Source: DASQHM01 sp035632095 (lineage in GTDB: Bacteria > Pseudomonadota > Alphaproteobacteria > Ferrovibrionales > Ferrovibrionaceae). Taken from it: DNA of 25,148 nt. Positions 16,669 to 23,614 of the stretch are shown here, piece by piece. A model generated the notes under the pieces. That model had not been told where the DNA came from, made no database searches, and saw nothing but the letters and a program-made list of their open reading frames with translations. The position numbers and the translations under genes were made by a program. Location of the stretch: the NCBI GenBank assembly GCA_035632095.1, contig DASQHM010000012.1, positions 1 to 25,148 on the forward strand. Direction: 5' to 3'. Position 1 is the stretch's first letter. Every line of letters begins with the position of its first letter.

Positions 16669-16693
16669 GGTCGGCGCGGCGCTTGAAGCCGAA

Positions 16694-17581
16694 TCATTCA
16701 GCCGAGACTTGAAGATGCAGCGCACTGCTTATCTTCCGCTGCTTGTCGGCATCGCCGAAAATGAGCGACACGACCCCATAGCCGATATCGTCGACGTCCG
16801 CCTTGCCGGTGTTGTGCAGCACCAACGGACGGTGCTGGCGCAACGCCTGTTCGATCGTCGGCGCGCCATTGGCGACGCCCAACAGGCCGGCCAGATCCTT
16901 GGCCATGGCTGCCAAGCCGTCGCCCGCGCGCCCGCTCCCGCCGCCCGCGTCAAGCTGGTGCTCGCGCTCCAGGACATAGAGCGCCCGATCCACCGCGCCC
17001 GCATCCTTGAACCACCAACGCAACTGCTCGACCGCAACATGAGTCATCTGCGGCGAAATATGGCCCACCAGCAGCTTCAGCTCGCTGTCACCGAGCTGGT
17101 CCGCTTGCGCGGTCAACGTCGCGCTGAGGGTCCGCGCTTCCGGATCGAAGTCGTAGACGATGCGAAACGAGGCGGAAACCGAGTCGTAGCCAAGGGTGCG
17201 CGCGACCGTGGCGGGCGACCAGTTGTCCTTGGCGCCGCCTGCGGCCGTGCCGTAGCTGCGCTTGGGGAAGTCGATGGTCATGCCGCAGACTTTTCCGTTC
17301 TGCTCATGCACATCGGAGATCAGGACGGTGCCAAGGTCGTATTCGGTCTTATCGGCGAGGAGCTTCACGCCTTCGATGGTGTGCTTTCCCGTGGCCGGAT
17401 CGGCCGCGACGCCGCGCCACGACAGATCGAGACCCCGCGGCAAATCGTCGGCAAAGATTTTGAGAGTGCGTTCGAAATCCCCAGGAGCGCCGACCCCGGA
17501 CCCGGTGGATCCGCAGGAAAGCGCAGGGGCAGCGCCAAGCATCGACGCAAACGCCAAGCCGAATAGGAGATTTCGCCTCAT
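16694..17581 (-). CDS. Exported protein of unknown function (second of a coupled pair)
   Basis: I do not recognise this 295-residue protein. It has a signal peptide (about 1-22, MRRNLLFGLAFASMLG, then APALS-C). Cys23 after ALS could be lipidated, but the -3 residue is Ala rather than Leu, so a lipoprotein is uncertain. The mature part looks rich in beta strands, with two similar stretches of the form 'D-P-x-T/R-x-(H/L)': GVAADPATGKHTIEGVKL and YDFDPEARTLSATL. A helical C-terminal half contains a tryptophan pair (RWWF). There is no metal-binding cluster. The ATG at 17581 overlaps the stop of the upstream gene as ATGA, so translation is coupled. copA begins 62 bases after its stop, with its own candidate promoter in between. 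Confidence 0.8.
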   Translation of the reverse strand: MRRNLLFGLAFASMLGAAPALSCGSTGSGVGAPGDFERTLKIFADDLPRGLDLSWRGVAADPATGKHTIEGVKLLADKTEYDLGTVLISDVHEQNGKVCGMTIDFPKRSYGTAAGGAKDNWSPATVARTLGYDSVSASFRIVYDFDPEARTLSATLTAQADQLGDSELKLLVGHISPQMTHVAVEQLRWWFKDAGAVDRALYVLEREHQLDAGGGSGRAGDGLAAMAKDLAGLLGVANGAPTIEQALRQHRPLVLHNTGKADVDDIGYGVVSLIFGDADKQRKISSALHLQVSAE

Positions 17582-18855
17582 CGCCCGCCCGTGTCCGGCC
17601 GCGGGCCGAGTTTCCGTTGCACCATTGCTTTCGCATCGAGCGCCTCGGCGCAACGCTCCCGCTCGCACGGCAGCATTATCTTGGCATCGATCAGCACTAA
17701 GGGAATCTCGAAGCGCGCGGCATTCGACTGCACAGCGACGGGCTTGCCCGGCGTCGCCGCGCCCACCACCAACGCCCAGCCGTGCGCCGGCAGCACTGCG
17801 TCGGTTTTGCCGCGAATCTCGAACGGACGCGGCCAGCCGCCGTGCAACACGCCCCCGTCCCGGCCGTCGATCTTGACGACCGCCGCGACCGGGATGGGCG
17901 TTTGCCAATTGGCCAAATGCAGCGCGGCGCCGGCCAAGCCGACGGTACTGCTCGTCGATGTCAGCGCCCACGTCAGGCGCTCGACCACGCTCTCGCCTTC
18001 AAGCTCCTTGACCCGGCGATCCCAGTTCTTCTGCGCCGAAGCAATCTGCTCGCGGCCGATGGCGGCCGACATGCGCTGCTGGCCTTGTCGTCGCATGGCA
18101 AAGTTGTGGTAGTCCGAATCCGCGGGATCAGTGCTCCACACGCCGTCACGCAGGCGCAGCGTCGCTTGCAGAAAGCCGGTGTCGCTGAAAGGCGTGCCCA
18201 GCATCCGGTCGGGTCCGGCCAGCAGCTTGATCGCGCCGGCGTCGCGGCACGCGGCGCGCACCAGCCTGGCCGCCGACTCAATCGTTGCCTTCAACGCCGC
18301 GTCGTCTTGAAACGCAGCCTCGTTCGCCGTCTCGACGAAAATTCGCGGTGTGCCGTTGCACCAGGCATAGGCCAAGCCAATTTCACGTACGTAATAAGCA
18401 TGGACGGCAAACCCCAGATCGGAATCGCCGCCGATGGGGCTGACCAAAACATCGAGGCCAGAGGGCAGGCCGCTACGATCGGCAGAGCGAAAACGCCCGA
18501 TCCAGGGCGATATGTCTCGCGCATCCTTTACGGAAACCGGATAGCCCTGCACGAAGAAGCCATCGAAATCCTCGCCGGGCCCGGCGCTTTGCCGCAGGTG
18601 GAGGAGGGCGCGGCCCGAGAGCAGCCCATCCCTGCAAGCGCCGCCCGTCCCGAGTTCGATGTCGAACTCGACGCCGCCCCGATAATCGGCGGGAACCATC
18701 ACGGCGCAGGCGCCGCCCTTCGATGTCAATTTGAGATCTGGCCGCGCCAGATTTGCCGCCATGTCGGCCGCCGACGCAGGACGCGCGGCAACCATCGCCG
18801 CTGTTGCGGCGGCGCAAGCGACCATGCCGAACGCACAGAATCTCGATCCCGTCAT
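17578..18855 (-). CDS. Exported protein of unknown function (first of a coupled pair)
   Basis: I do not recognise this 425-residue protein. A signal peptide (about 1-29, ending ARPASA-AD) sends it to the periplasm or beyond. The mature part has six cysteines (50, 74, 166, 203 and a close pair near 399 and 404), an even number that would allow three disulfides. The first half looks mixed alpha/beta (YRGGVEFDIELGTGG; IGLAYAWCNGTPRIFVETA). A polar helix (about 265-300: QQRMSAAIGREQIASAQKNW) follows, and the last third is strand-rich. The start is the ATG at 18855 without a clear ribosome site. The next gene starts inside its stop codon, so the two products are probably made in fixed ratio and may work together. 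No transfer signs are seen. Confidence 0.82.
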   Translation of the reverse strand: MTGSRFCAFGMVACAAATAAMVAARPASAADMAANLARPDLKLTSKGGACAVMVPADYRGGVEFDIELGTGGACRDGLLSGRALLHLRQSAGPGEDFDGFFVQGYPVSVKDARDISPWIGRFRSADRSGLPSGLDVLVSPIGGDSDLGFAVHAYYVREIGLAYAWCNGTPRIFVETANEAAFQDDAALKATIESAARLVRAACRDAGAIKLLAGPDRMLGTPFSDTGFLQATLRLRDGVWSTDPADSDYHNFAMRRQGQQRMSAAIGREQIASAQKNWDRRVKELEGESVVERLTWALTSTSSTVGLAGAALHLANWQTPIPVAAVVKIDGRDGGVLHGGWPRPFEIRGKTDAVLPAHGWALVVGAATPGKPVAVQSNAARFEIPLVLIDAKIMLPCERERCAEALDAKAMVQRKLGPRPDTGGR

Positions 18856-18944
18856 GCGGCAAGCTTAGCCGACGAGATATCGTTGAATCAGATTCCGATA
18901 ATTCCATTTAGCGGCTTGTCAGCTCGCGAACGGCCGCTCGACTT

Positions 18945-18970
18945 AAGCGGCCCCTGCCAACCGGCCGCTT
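18945..18970. terminator. Hairpin after the MaoC gene, weak terminator candidate
   Basis: AAGCGGCC (18945-18952) and GGCCGCTT (18963-18970) form a perfect 8-base stem around a 10-base loop, starting two bases beyond the MaoC-gene stop at 18972. No T-run follows on the minus strand. It would separate the SDR-MaoC transcript from the unknown pair. Confidence 0.4.
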
Positions 18971-18971
18971 C

Positions 18972-19835
18972 TCATGGAACGATTTCGGCGTAGCCGTTGT
19001 TCAGCACCACCACGTCCCGCTCCACCACCTTCGCGCGGAACGCGAGCTTGCCGCCGCCTTCGCGCCAGACCTCGGTGCGGATGGTCTCGCCCGGGTACAC
19101 CGGCGAGGAGAACCGAAGGTCCATGCGGCGGAGCCTGGCCGGATCATAGCCGCAGATCAGCTTGAGCAGCGCGTGGCCGGCCACGCCATAGGTGCATAGG
19201 CCATGCAGGATCGGCCGGTCGAAACCGCCCGCCTTGGCCACCGCCGGATCGGCATGGAGCGGATTGTAGTCGCCGCTCAAACGATAGATCAGCGCCGCTT
19301 GCGGCAAGGTCTTGATGTCCGTGCTGGCGTCGGGCGCCCGTTCCGGGATCGCATGCGGTTTCGGCGTCGGTCCCGCGGGACCGCCGAAGCCGCCGTTGCC
19401 ACGCCAGAACGAACAGCTCGTCACCGCGCAGACCAAATCGCCGGTGGCCTTGTCGTAGATATCGCGCCGCGAATAGCAGAGCGCACCCTTGCCGGCGCCC
19501 TTGTCGACGATCTCCGTGATCTTCGCCTTGCCGATCACGGTTCCGCTCGGCGGCAGCGGCTTGAACACTTGCAGTCCCTGCTCGCCGTGCAGCACCTTCT
19601 TCCAATCGACGCCGCTCTCGGGATCCTTCACCCAAAATCCGAGCCCGGCCAGCACCACGGCCATGGTCGGCAGCGCCTTCAACCCGTCCTCGTAGACGAA
19701 TTTCAGCTGTTGCGGATCCATGGGATCGGCGCCGAAGCCTAAGCCGAGCGCATAAAGCATCGTGTCCTTGGCCGTGTAGGTGTGCTCGACCTCGCGGAAC
19801 GGCCAGTTCATCAGCTTTTGGTAGTTGATGGTCAT
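18972..19835 (-). CDS. MaoC-type (R)-specific enoyl-CoA hydratase 2
   Basis: This enzyme should hydrate trans-2-enoyl-CoA to (R)-3-hydroxyacyl-CoA or run the reverse dehydration. The 287-residue protein is a double hot-dog: an N-terminal half (about 1-150, starting MNWPFREVEHTYTAKDTMLY) as in the hydratase domain of multifunctional enzyme type 2, and a C-terminal half with the hydratase 2 motif YRLSGDYNPLHADP (184-197), where Asp189 and His194 are the catalytic residues, followed by GGFDRPILHGLCTYG. It starts 12 bases after the SDR stop on the same strand. The pair looks like a split type 2 multifunctional enzyme acting on a long-chain, branched or steroid-like acyl-CoA; the substrate is not known. 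Confidence 0.92.
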   Translation of the reverse strand: MTINYQKLMNWPFREVEHTYTAKDTMLYALGLGFGADPMDPQQLKFVYEDGLKALPTMAVVLAGLGFWVKDPESGVDWKKVLHGEQGLQVFKPLPPSGTVIGKAKITEIVDKGAGKGALCYSRRDIYDKATGDLVCAVTSCSFWRGNGGFGGPAGPTPKPHAIPERAPDASTDIKTLPQAALIYRLSGDYNPLHADPAVAKAGGFDRPILHGLCTYGVAGHALLKLICGYDPARLRRMDLRFSSPVYPGETIRTEVWREGGGKLAFRAKVVERDVVVLNNGYAEIVP

Positions 19836-19847
19836 GTCTGCGGCGCC

Positions 19848-20783
19848 TCAGAGCGGTTCCCAATTGAACACGTCAGCCGAGCGCTCGAGCTTGTACATGC
19901 TGCTCTTGAAGGCAGGCAGCATCGTGTCGGCGATGGATTGCGCCGTCCATCCGCCGTCGCGGTGCGCGGCGCGCAGCGGCCGCGACTGGCTCATCAGGAA
20001 AATCTCGTCCTTGCGCACGGCTAGAATCTGTCCGGTCACCTCTTTTGACAGATCGCTGGCGAGGAACACGACCACCGGCGCGATCTTTTCGGCCGTCATG
20101 GTGTTCTGGATGCGCTCCACGCGCGCCTTCTGCTCCGGCGTTTCCGTAGGGATGGTGCCGATGAGCCGCGACCACGCGAATGGCGACACGCAGTTCGAAC
20201 GCACGTTGTAGCGCGCCATATCAAGGGCGATCGATTTCGACAGCCCGACGATGCCAAGTTTCGCGGCGGCATAGTTCGCCTGGCCGAAATTGCCGATGAG
20301 CCCCGAGGTCGAGGTGAAATGCACGAAGGAGCCGGACTCCTGTTCCTTGAAGTGCGGCGCCGCGGCCTTGGAGACGTAGAAGCAGCCGTAGAGGTGCACC
20401 TTGATGACGGCGTCCCAATCGACGGCGCTCATCTTGTGGAAGATGCGGTCGCGCAGGATGCCGGCATTGTTCACCACGCAGTCGATGCGGCCGAAGCTGT
20501 CGAGCGCCGTCTTGATGATGCGCTCGGCGCCGGCCGGATCGGCGACGCTGTCGCCGTTCGCGACCGCGGTCCCGCCGGCGGCCTTGATGTCGCGCACGAC
20601 TTCCGCCGCCGGGCCGATGTCTTGGCCCTCGCCTTCCGCGGTTCCGCCAAGGTCGTTGACCACGACTTTCGCCCCTTCGCGCGCGGCAAGCAGGGCGATC
20701 TCGCGCCCGATCCCGCGGCCCGCGCCGGTCACGACGATCACCTTATCCTTGACGGTTTGGCCCGCTGCCTTGTTCGCTGCCAT
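19848..20783 (-). CDS. SDR family (3R)-hydroxyacyl-CoA dehydrogenase-like protein
   Basis: This NAD(P)-dependent short-chain dehydrogenase of 311 residues has TGAGRGIG (19-26) for cofactor binding, NNAG (105-108) and the active site Ser158, Tyr171, Lys175 (YAAAK). VVNDLGG (41-47), AVANGDSV (73-80), NNAGILRDR and NFGQANYAAAKLG are hallmarks of the dehydrogenase part of peroxisomal multifunctional enzyme type 2 (HSD17B4), and its KVHLYG has His where most SDRs have Asn, again as I recall for that family. The ATG at 20783 is supported by GGGAGG at 20791-20796. The hydratase gene follows 12 bases downstream, so this enzyme probably oxidises the (R)-3-hydroxyacyl-CoA that the hydratase makes. Confidence 0.92.
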   Translation of the reverse strand: MAANKAAGQTVKDKVIVVTGAGRGIGREIALLAAREGAKVVVNDLGGTAEGEGQDIGPAAEVVRDIKAAGGTAVANGDSVADPAGAERIIKTALDSFGRIDCVVNNAGILRDRIFHKMSAVDWDAVIKVHLYGCFYVSKAAAPHFKEQESGSFVHFTSTSGLIGNFGQANYAAAKLGIVGLSKSIALDMARYNVRSNCVSPFAWSRLIGTIPTETPEQKARVERIQNTMTAEKIAPVVVFLASDLSKEVTGQILAVRKDEIFLMSQSRPLRAAHRDGGWTAQSIADTMLPAFKSSMYKLERSADVFNWEPL

Positions 20784-20829
20784 CGGCCCGCCTCCCTGCT
20801 TGCGATGCTTGCTTGTGACGCTTGCTCCG

Positions 20830-20858
20830 ACCTTAGCCGCGCCATGCACGGGTTGCAA
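20830..20858 (-). promoter_or_regulatory. Candidate promoter of the SDR-MaoC operon
   Basis: On the minus strand TTGCAA (20858-20853), a 17-base spacer and TAAGGT (20835-20830) form a plausible but imperfect promoter. Its start would fall near 20823, leaving a leader of about 40 bases before the ATG at 20783. Confidence 0.35.
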
Positions 20859-20863
20859 TGCGC

Positions 20864-20882
20864 CAAGGCGTAAGCAGCCTTG
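20864..20882. promoter_or_regulatory. Inverted repeat in the SDR/EamA divergent region
   Basis: CAAGGC (20864-20869), seven bases, then GCCTTG (20877-20882) form perfect 6-base arms just upstream of the candidate SDR promoter. The layout fits a binding site for a dimeric regulator of the acyl-CoA genes or of the divergent transporter; six-base arms can also arise by chance. Confidence 0.25.
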
Positions 20883-20933
20883 CCGCTACGTCAATGCACC
20901 CCCATCATGGCCGCCCCGAATAACGAGTGGCAC

Positions 20934-21893
20934 ATGGCCGACCCGCAGATCGTCAGCATCGCGGCCCGACCGCATCAGGCGGTTGCGAGCAGGAGGGTTC
21001 TCCCTTACGCGTTGCTGGCGCTTTGCATGTTCTTTTGGGCCAGCAACTGGATCGTCGGCCGCGCGTTCCACGACACGGTGCCGCCGATCGCCCTCAACTT
21101 CTGGCGCTGGACCACGGCGTCCGTCCTGCTGCTGCCGTTTTCATGGCGGCAGGTACTGGCGTCCTGGCCGGCGATCCGGCGGCACTGGTTACTGATGGTC
21201 GTGTTCGGCTTCGCCGGCGCCGGCGCGTTCCACGCGTTGATCTACACGGGCCTGCGCCATACCGAAGCCATCAACGCGCTGCTGCTGAACTCGGCTATTC
21301 CGGTGTTCATCATCTGCCTGTCGTGGGTCTGGTATCGCGAAACCATCACCTTGCGGCAGGCGGCGGGCATCATTTTGTCGTTCGTCGGCGTTTTCGTCAT
21401 CATCAGCCGCGGCGATCCGGCGACGCTGCTGCACCTGAAGATCAATCGGGGCGACGTATTCATCTTTCTCGCTCTGCCGATCTGGGCGTTCTATTCGGTG
21501 CTGCTGAAGAAACGTCCGGCTGGCATCGGCGACTTGGCTTTCCTTCAGGTGATCGGCGTGGTCAGCGTGGTCGCGAGCCTGCCGTTCTACATTTGGGAAA
21601 TGGCCAGCGGCGAGCACATGACGCATGTGGACGCAGCGACTGTCTCGGCCATCGTCTACATCGCCGTCGTCGCCTCGATCCTCGGTTATATCTTCTGGAA
21701 CTATGCGGTCGCCAAGGTCGGCGCCAACATGGCGGGCCACACCTCGCATCTCATGCCGGCCTTCGGCGCGGCAATGGCGATCCTGATCCTGGGCGAGCAC
21801 GCCTACCTCTTTCACGCGATCGGAATCGCGCTGATCCTCGGCGGCGTGTTGCTCTCGACCACGGCCCGCACGGCCGTGAGGAGCGCCGCCTAG
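20934..21893 (+). CDS. DMT superfamily transporter (EamA family)
   Basis: This is a predicted inner-membrane exporter of about 319 residues with ten helices in two EamA repeats. The first starts near LPYALLALCMFFWASNWIVG (about residues 24-43) and the second near RGDVFIFLALPIWAFYSVLL, ending with the conserved block PAFGAAMAILILGEHAYLFH (about 279-298). It is only distantly related to the two tandem transporters at the left end. The start is uncertain: the ATG at 20934 has a weak ACGAGT upstream, and the ATG at 20907 would add nine residues. It is divergent from the SDR-MaoC genes, and its stop codon shares the bases CTAG with the stop of the convergent cyclodeaminase-family gene. The substrate is unknown. 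Confidence 0.9.
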   Translation: MADPQIVSIAARPHQAVASRRVLPYALLALCMFFWASNWIVGRAFHDTVPPIALNFWRWTTASVLLLPFSWRQVLASWPAIRRHWLLMVVFGFAGAGAFHALIYTGLRHTEAINALLLNSAIPVFIICLSWVWYRETITLRQAAGIILSFVGVFVIISRGDPATLLHLKINRGDVFIFLALPIWAFYSVLLKKRPAGIGDLAFLQVIGVVSVVASLPFYIWEMASGEHMTHVDAATVSAIVYIAVVASILGYIFWNYAVAKVGANMAGHTSHLMPAFGAAMAILILGEHAYLFHAIGIALILGGVLLSTTARTAVRSAA

Positions 21894-22804
21894 CGGGCCG
21901 AATTCTTCCGTTGCAGCGTGGCGTCGAACACCAGCTTCGCGGCCGCGATATCCTCGACCGCGATGCCGACCGACTTGAACACAGTCGTGGCCGAGGCCGG
22001 GCACGATTTCGTGCCGGCGAAAAGCTCTCCGACCTCCGCCAGGATCTTCGCGCCGGAGAGAATGACGTCGCCGGATTCCTTCAATACCGCTTCACGGGAA
22101 TCGACCACGAGGACGTTGGCCATGGCCTGGTCATCGAGTTCACGCCATGTCGGTCGTGGCGATCCGACCGCGTTCACATGCGCTCCCGGCTTCAACCATG
22201 CACCCGAAAGAATGGGTTCGAGCGCCGCCGTGGCGGTCACGATCACGTCGGCGCCGCGCACCGCCGACTGGGCGTCCATGGCGCGCGCGCCGTGCTCTTG
22301 AGCGAAGCGCTTGGCGTGTTCGGGCGTTCGGCTCCATACGCGGACGTCGTCGAACTTGCGCACGTGGGAGAGTGCCTCGAGATGCGCCTTCGCCTGCACG
22401 CCGCTGCCGAGCAGCGCCAGGACGTGGGAGTCCGGCGATGCCAGGCGCTTGGTCACGGCCGCCGACACGGCGGCGGTGCGCATTTCGGTGATGAGGCGCC
22501 CGTCCATGACCGCGAGCGGCTCCCCCGTTTCCGGCCGGAACAACAGGATCATGGCCATGTGCGTCGGCAGGCCCGAGCCCGCGTTGACCGGATAGAAGCT
22601 GACCAGCTTCAGGCCCATGGCGTCCTTTGCTGCCGCCGGCATGACGCCCAGATAGCGCTTGCCCTCCTCGATGGTCAGCATGCTCCGCATCGGTTGCAGC
22701 ACCTCGCCGACCGAAAATGCGGCAAGCGCCCGCTCCATGGCGGGGATCAATTCGTCCCAGCGCAGCGCCGCGCGGACGTCCGCCTCATCCAATTGCAGCA
22801 CCAA
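21890..22804 (-). CDS. Ornithine cyclodeaminase/mu-crystallin family protein
   Basis: This NAD(P)-dependent enzyme of 304 residues belongs to the family that includes ornithine cyclodeaminase, alanine dehydrogenase, ketimine reductase and lysine cyclodeaminase. Seen are KLVSFYP (66-72, with a conserved Lys), ITEMRTAAVSA (105-115, Arg109 for the carboxylate), and the Rossmann turn LLGSGVQAKAHLEAL (131-145). The segment VVDSREAVLKESGD differs from that of true ornithine cyclodeaminases, so the substrate is left open. The start is a TTG at 22804 with GGGAGG nine bases upstream; a GTG one codon later is also possible. The convergent DMT gene overlaps its stop. A 15-base tandem repeat lies just upstream of the ribosome site. 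Confidence 0.9.
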   Translation of the reverse strand: MVLQLDEADVRAALRWDELIPAMERALAAFSVGEVLQPMRSMLTIEEGKRYLGVMPAAAKDAMGLKLVSFYPVNAGSGLPTHMAMILLFRPETGEPLAVMDGRLITEMRTAAVSAAVTKRLASPDSHVLALLGSGVQAKAHLEALSHVRKFDDVRVWSRTPEHAKRFAQEHGARAMDAQSAVRGADVIVTATAALEPILSGAWLKPGAHVNAVGSPRPTWRELDDQAMANVLVVDSREAVLKESGDVILSGAKILAEVGELFAGTKSCPASATTVFKSVGIAVEDIAAAKLVFDATLQRKNSAR

Positions 22805-22819
22805 GGCCGCTTTCCTCCC

Positions 22820-22849
22820 TTTGCCAAGACAGAATTTGCCAAGACAGAT
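22820..22849. repeat. Tandem direct repeat, 2 x 15 bases
   Basis: TTTGCCAAGACAGAA (22820-22834) is followed at once by TTTGCCAAGACAGAT (22835-22849), 14 of 15 bases alike. It lies directly before the ribosome site of the cyclodeaminase-family gene and in the gap that must also hold the trpG promoter. It may be a direct-repeat operator or a recent slippage product. Confidence 0.6.
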
Positions 22850-22943
22850 TCCTGGCGCACGTCGGCCAGCAAAGCCTGCCGCTTGATTGATGCGCGAATT
22901 GCCGGCCCCCGCAAGGCCCGGACAGGGCGCTGCCGAACTGACC

Positions 22944-22962
22944 GCCCTTGAGCCTCAAGGGC
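22944..22962. promoter_or_regulatory. Hairpin in the trpG upstream region
   Basis: GCCCTTGAG (22944-22952), one base, and CTCAAGGGC (22954-22962) form a perfect interrupted palindrome about 70 bases before the trpG ATG. Part of the left arm and centre, GAGCCT (22950-22955), can instead pair with AGGCTC (22973-22978), giving two exclusive structures. No T-run follows and no leader peptide with adjacent Trp codons is present. Confidence 0.35.
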
Positions 22963-23032
22963 TTGAACGGGTAGGCTCCTTGCGCAGCGACGGCGGAACC
23001 GCCCGCCCTCGCTCTCCAACCATGAGCGCCCG

Positions 23033-23614
23033 ATGCTGGCCCTGATCGACAACTACGACAGCTTCACCTACAACCTCGTGCAATTCCTGGGCGATCTGGG
23101 GGCCGAGGCTCGGGTGTGGCGCAACGACGCGATCGAGGTCTCTGAACTGCTCGATATGCGGCCGGACGCGATCGTCCTATCGCCGGGCCCATGCGACCCG
23201 GACCGCGCCGGCATCTGCCTTGAACTGATCGGCGAGGCGGCGGGGAAAGTCCCGATCCTCGGCGTATGTCTCGGTCATCAAGCTATCGGCCAAGCGTTCG
23301 GCGGCAAGGTCGTGCGGGCACCAAAGCCGATGCACGGCAAGACCTCGGCCATCCGTCATCGCGGCAGCGACGTGTTCGCCGGCATCCCCGACGCTTTCCC
23401 GGCGACGCGCTATCATTCGCTGACCGTCGCGCCCGAAAGCGTGCCCGATTGCCTCGCGGTCACCGCGGTCACGGACGACGGCGTGATCATGGGGCTGGCG
23501 CATAGGACCCTGCCGGTCTGGGGCGTGCAGTTCCATCCGGAAAGCATCGCCACGGAACACGGGCACACATTGCTCGGCAATTTCCTCAAGCTGGCGCAAG
23601 GGCGGAACCGATGA
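23033..23614 (+). CDS. trpG: Anthranilate synthase component II (glutamine amidotransferase)
   Basis: TrpG releases ammonia from glutamine for TrpE. The 193-residue protein is a complete class I amidotransferase with IDNYDSFTYNLVQ at the N-terminus (5-17), LSPGPCDP (49-56), nucleophile Cys79 in GVCLGHQAIGQ, and His168 and Glu170 in QFHPESI. It could also serve PabB, as many such subunits do; no pabB is seen here. The ATG at 23033 is used; an ATG at 23022 is out of frame. The upstream neighbour is divergent, so a promoter must lie between 22805 and 23032. The stop overlaps the trpD start as ATGA. Its partner gene trpE is 12 kb upstream in the same direction. Confidence 0.96.
   Translation: MLALIDNYDSFTYNLVQFLGDLGAEARVWRNDAIEVSELLDMRPDAIVLSPGPCDPDRAGICLELIGEAAGKVPILGVCLGHQAIGQAFGGKVVRAPKPMHGKTSAIRHRGSDVFAGIPDAFPATRYHSLTVAPESVPDCLAVTAVTDDGVIMGLAHRTLPVWGVQFHPESIATEHGHTLLGNFLKLAQGRNR

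Noticed and set aside
17582..17971. N-terminal extension of the second exported unknown protein
   Set aside because: The extra part is Arg-rich shadow sequence of the upstream gene; the signal peptide begins at 17581 and the ATGA overlap fits that start.
22890..23045. Short frame of 51 residues ending MSARCWP, considered as a trp leader peptide
   Set aside because: It has only one Trp codon, at the very end, overlapping the trpG start, and no adjacent Trp codons as attenuation needs.
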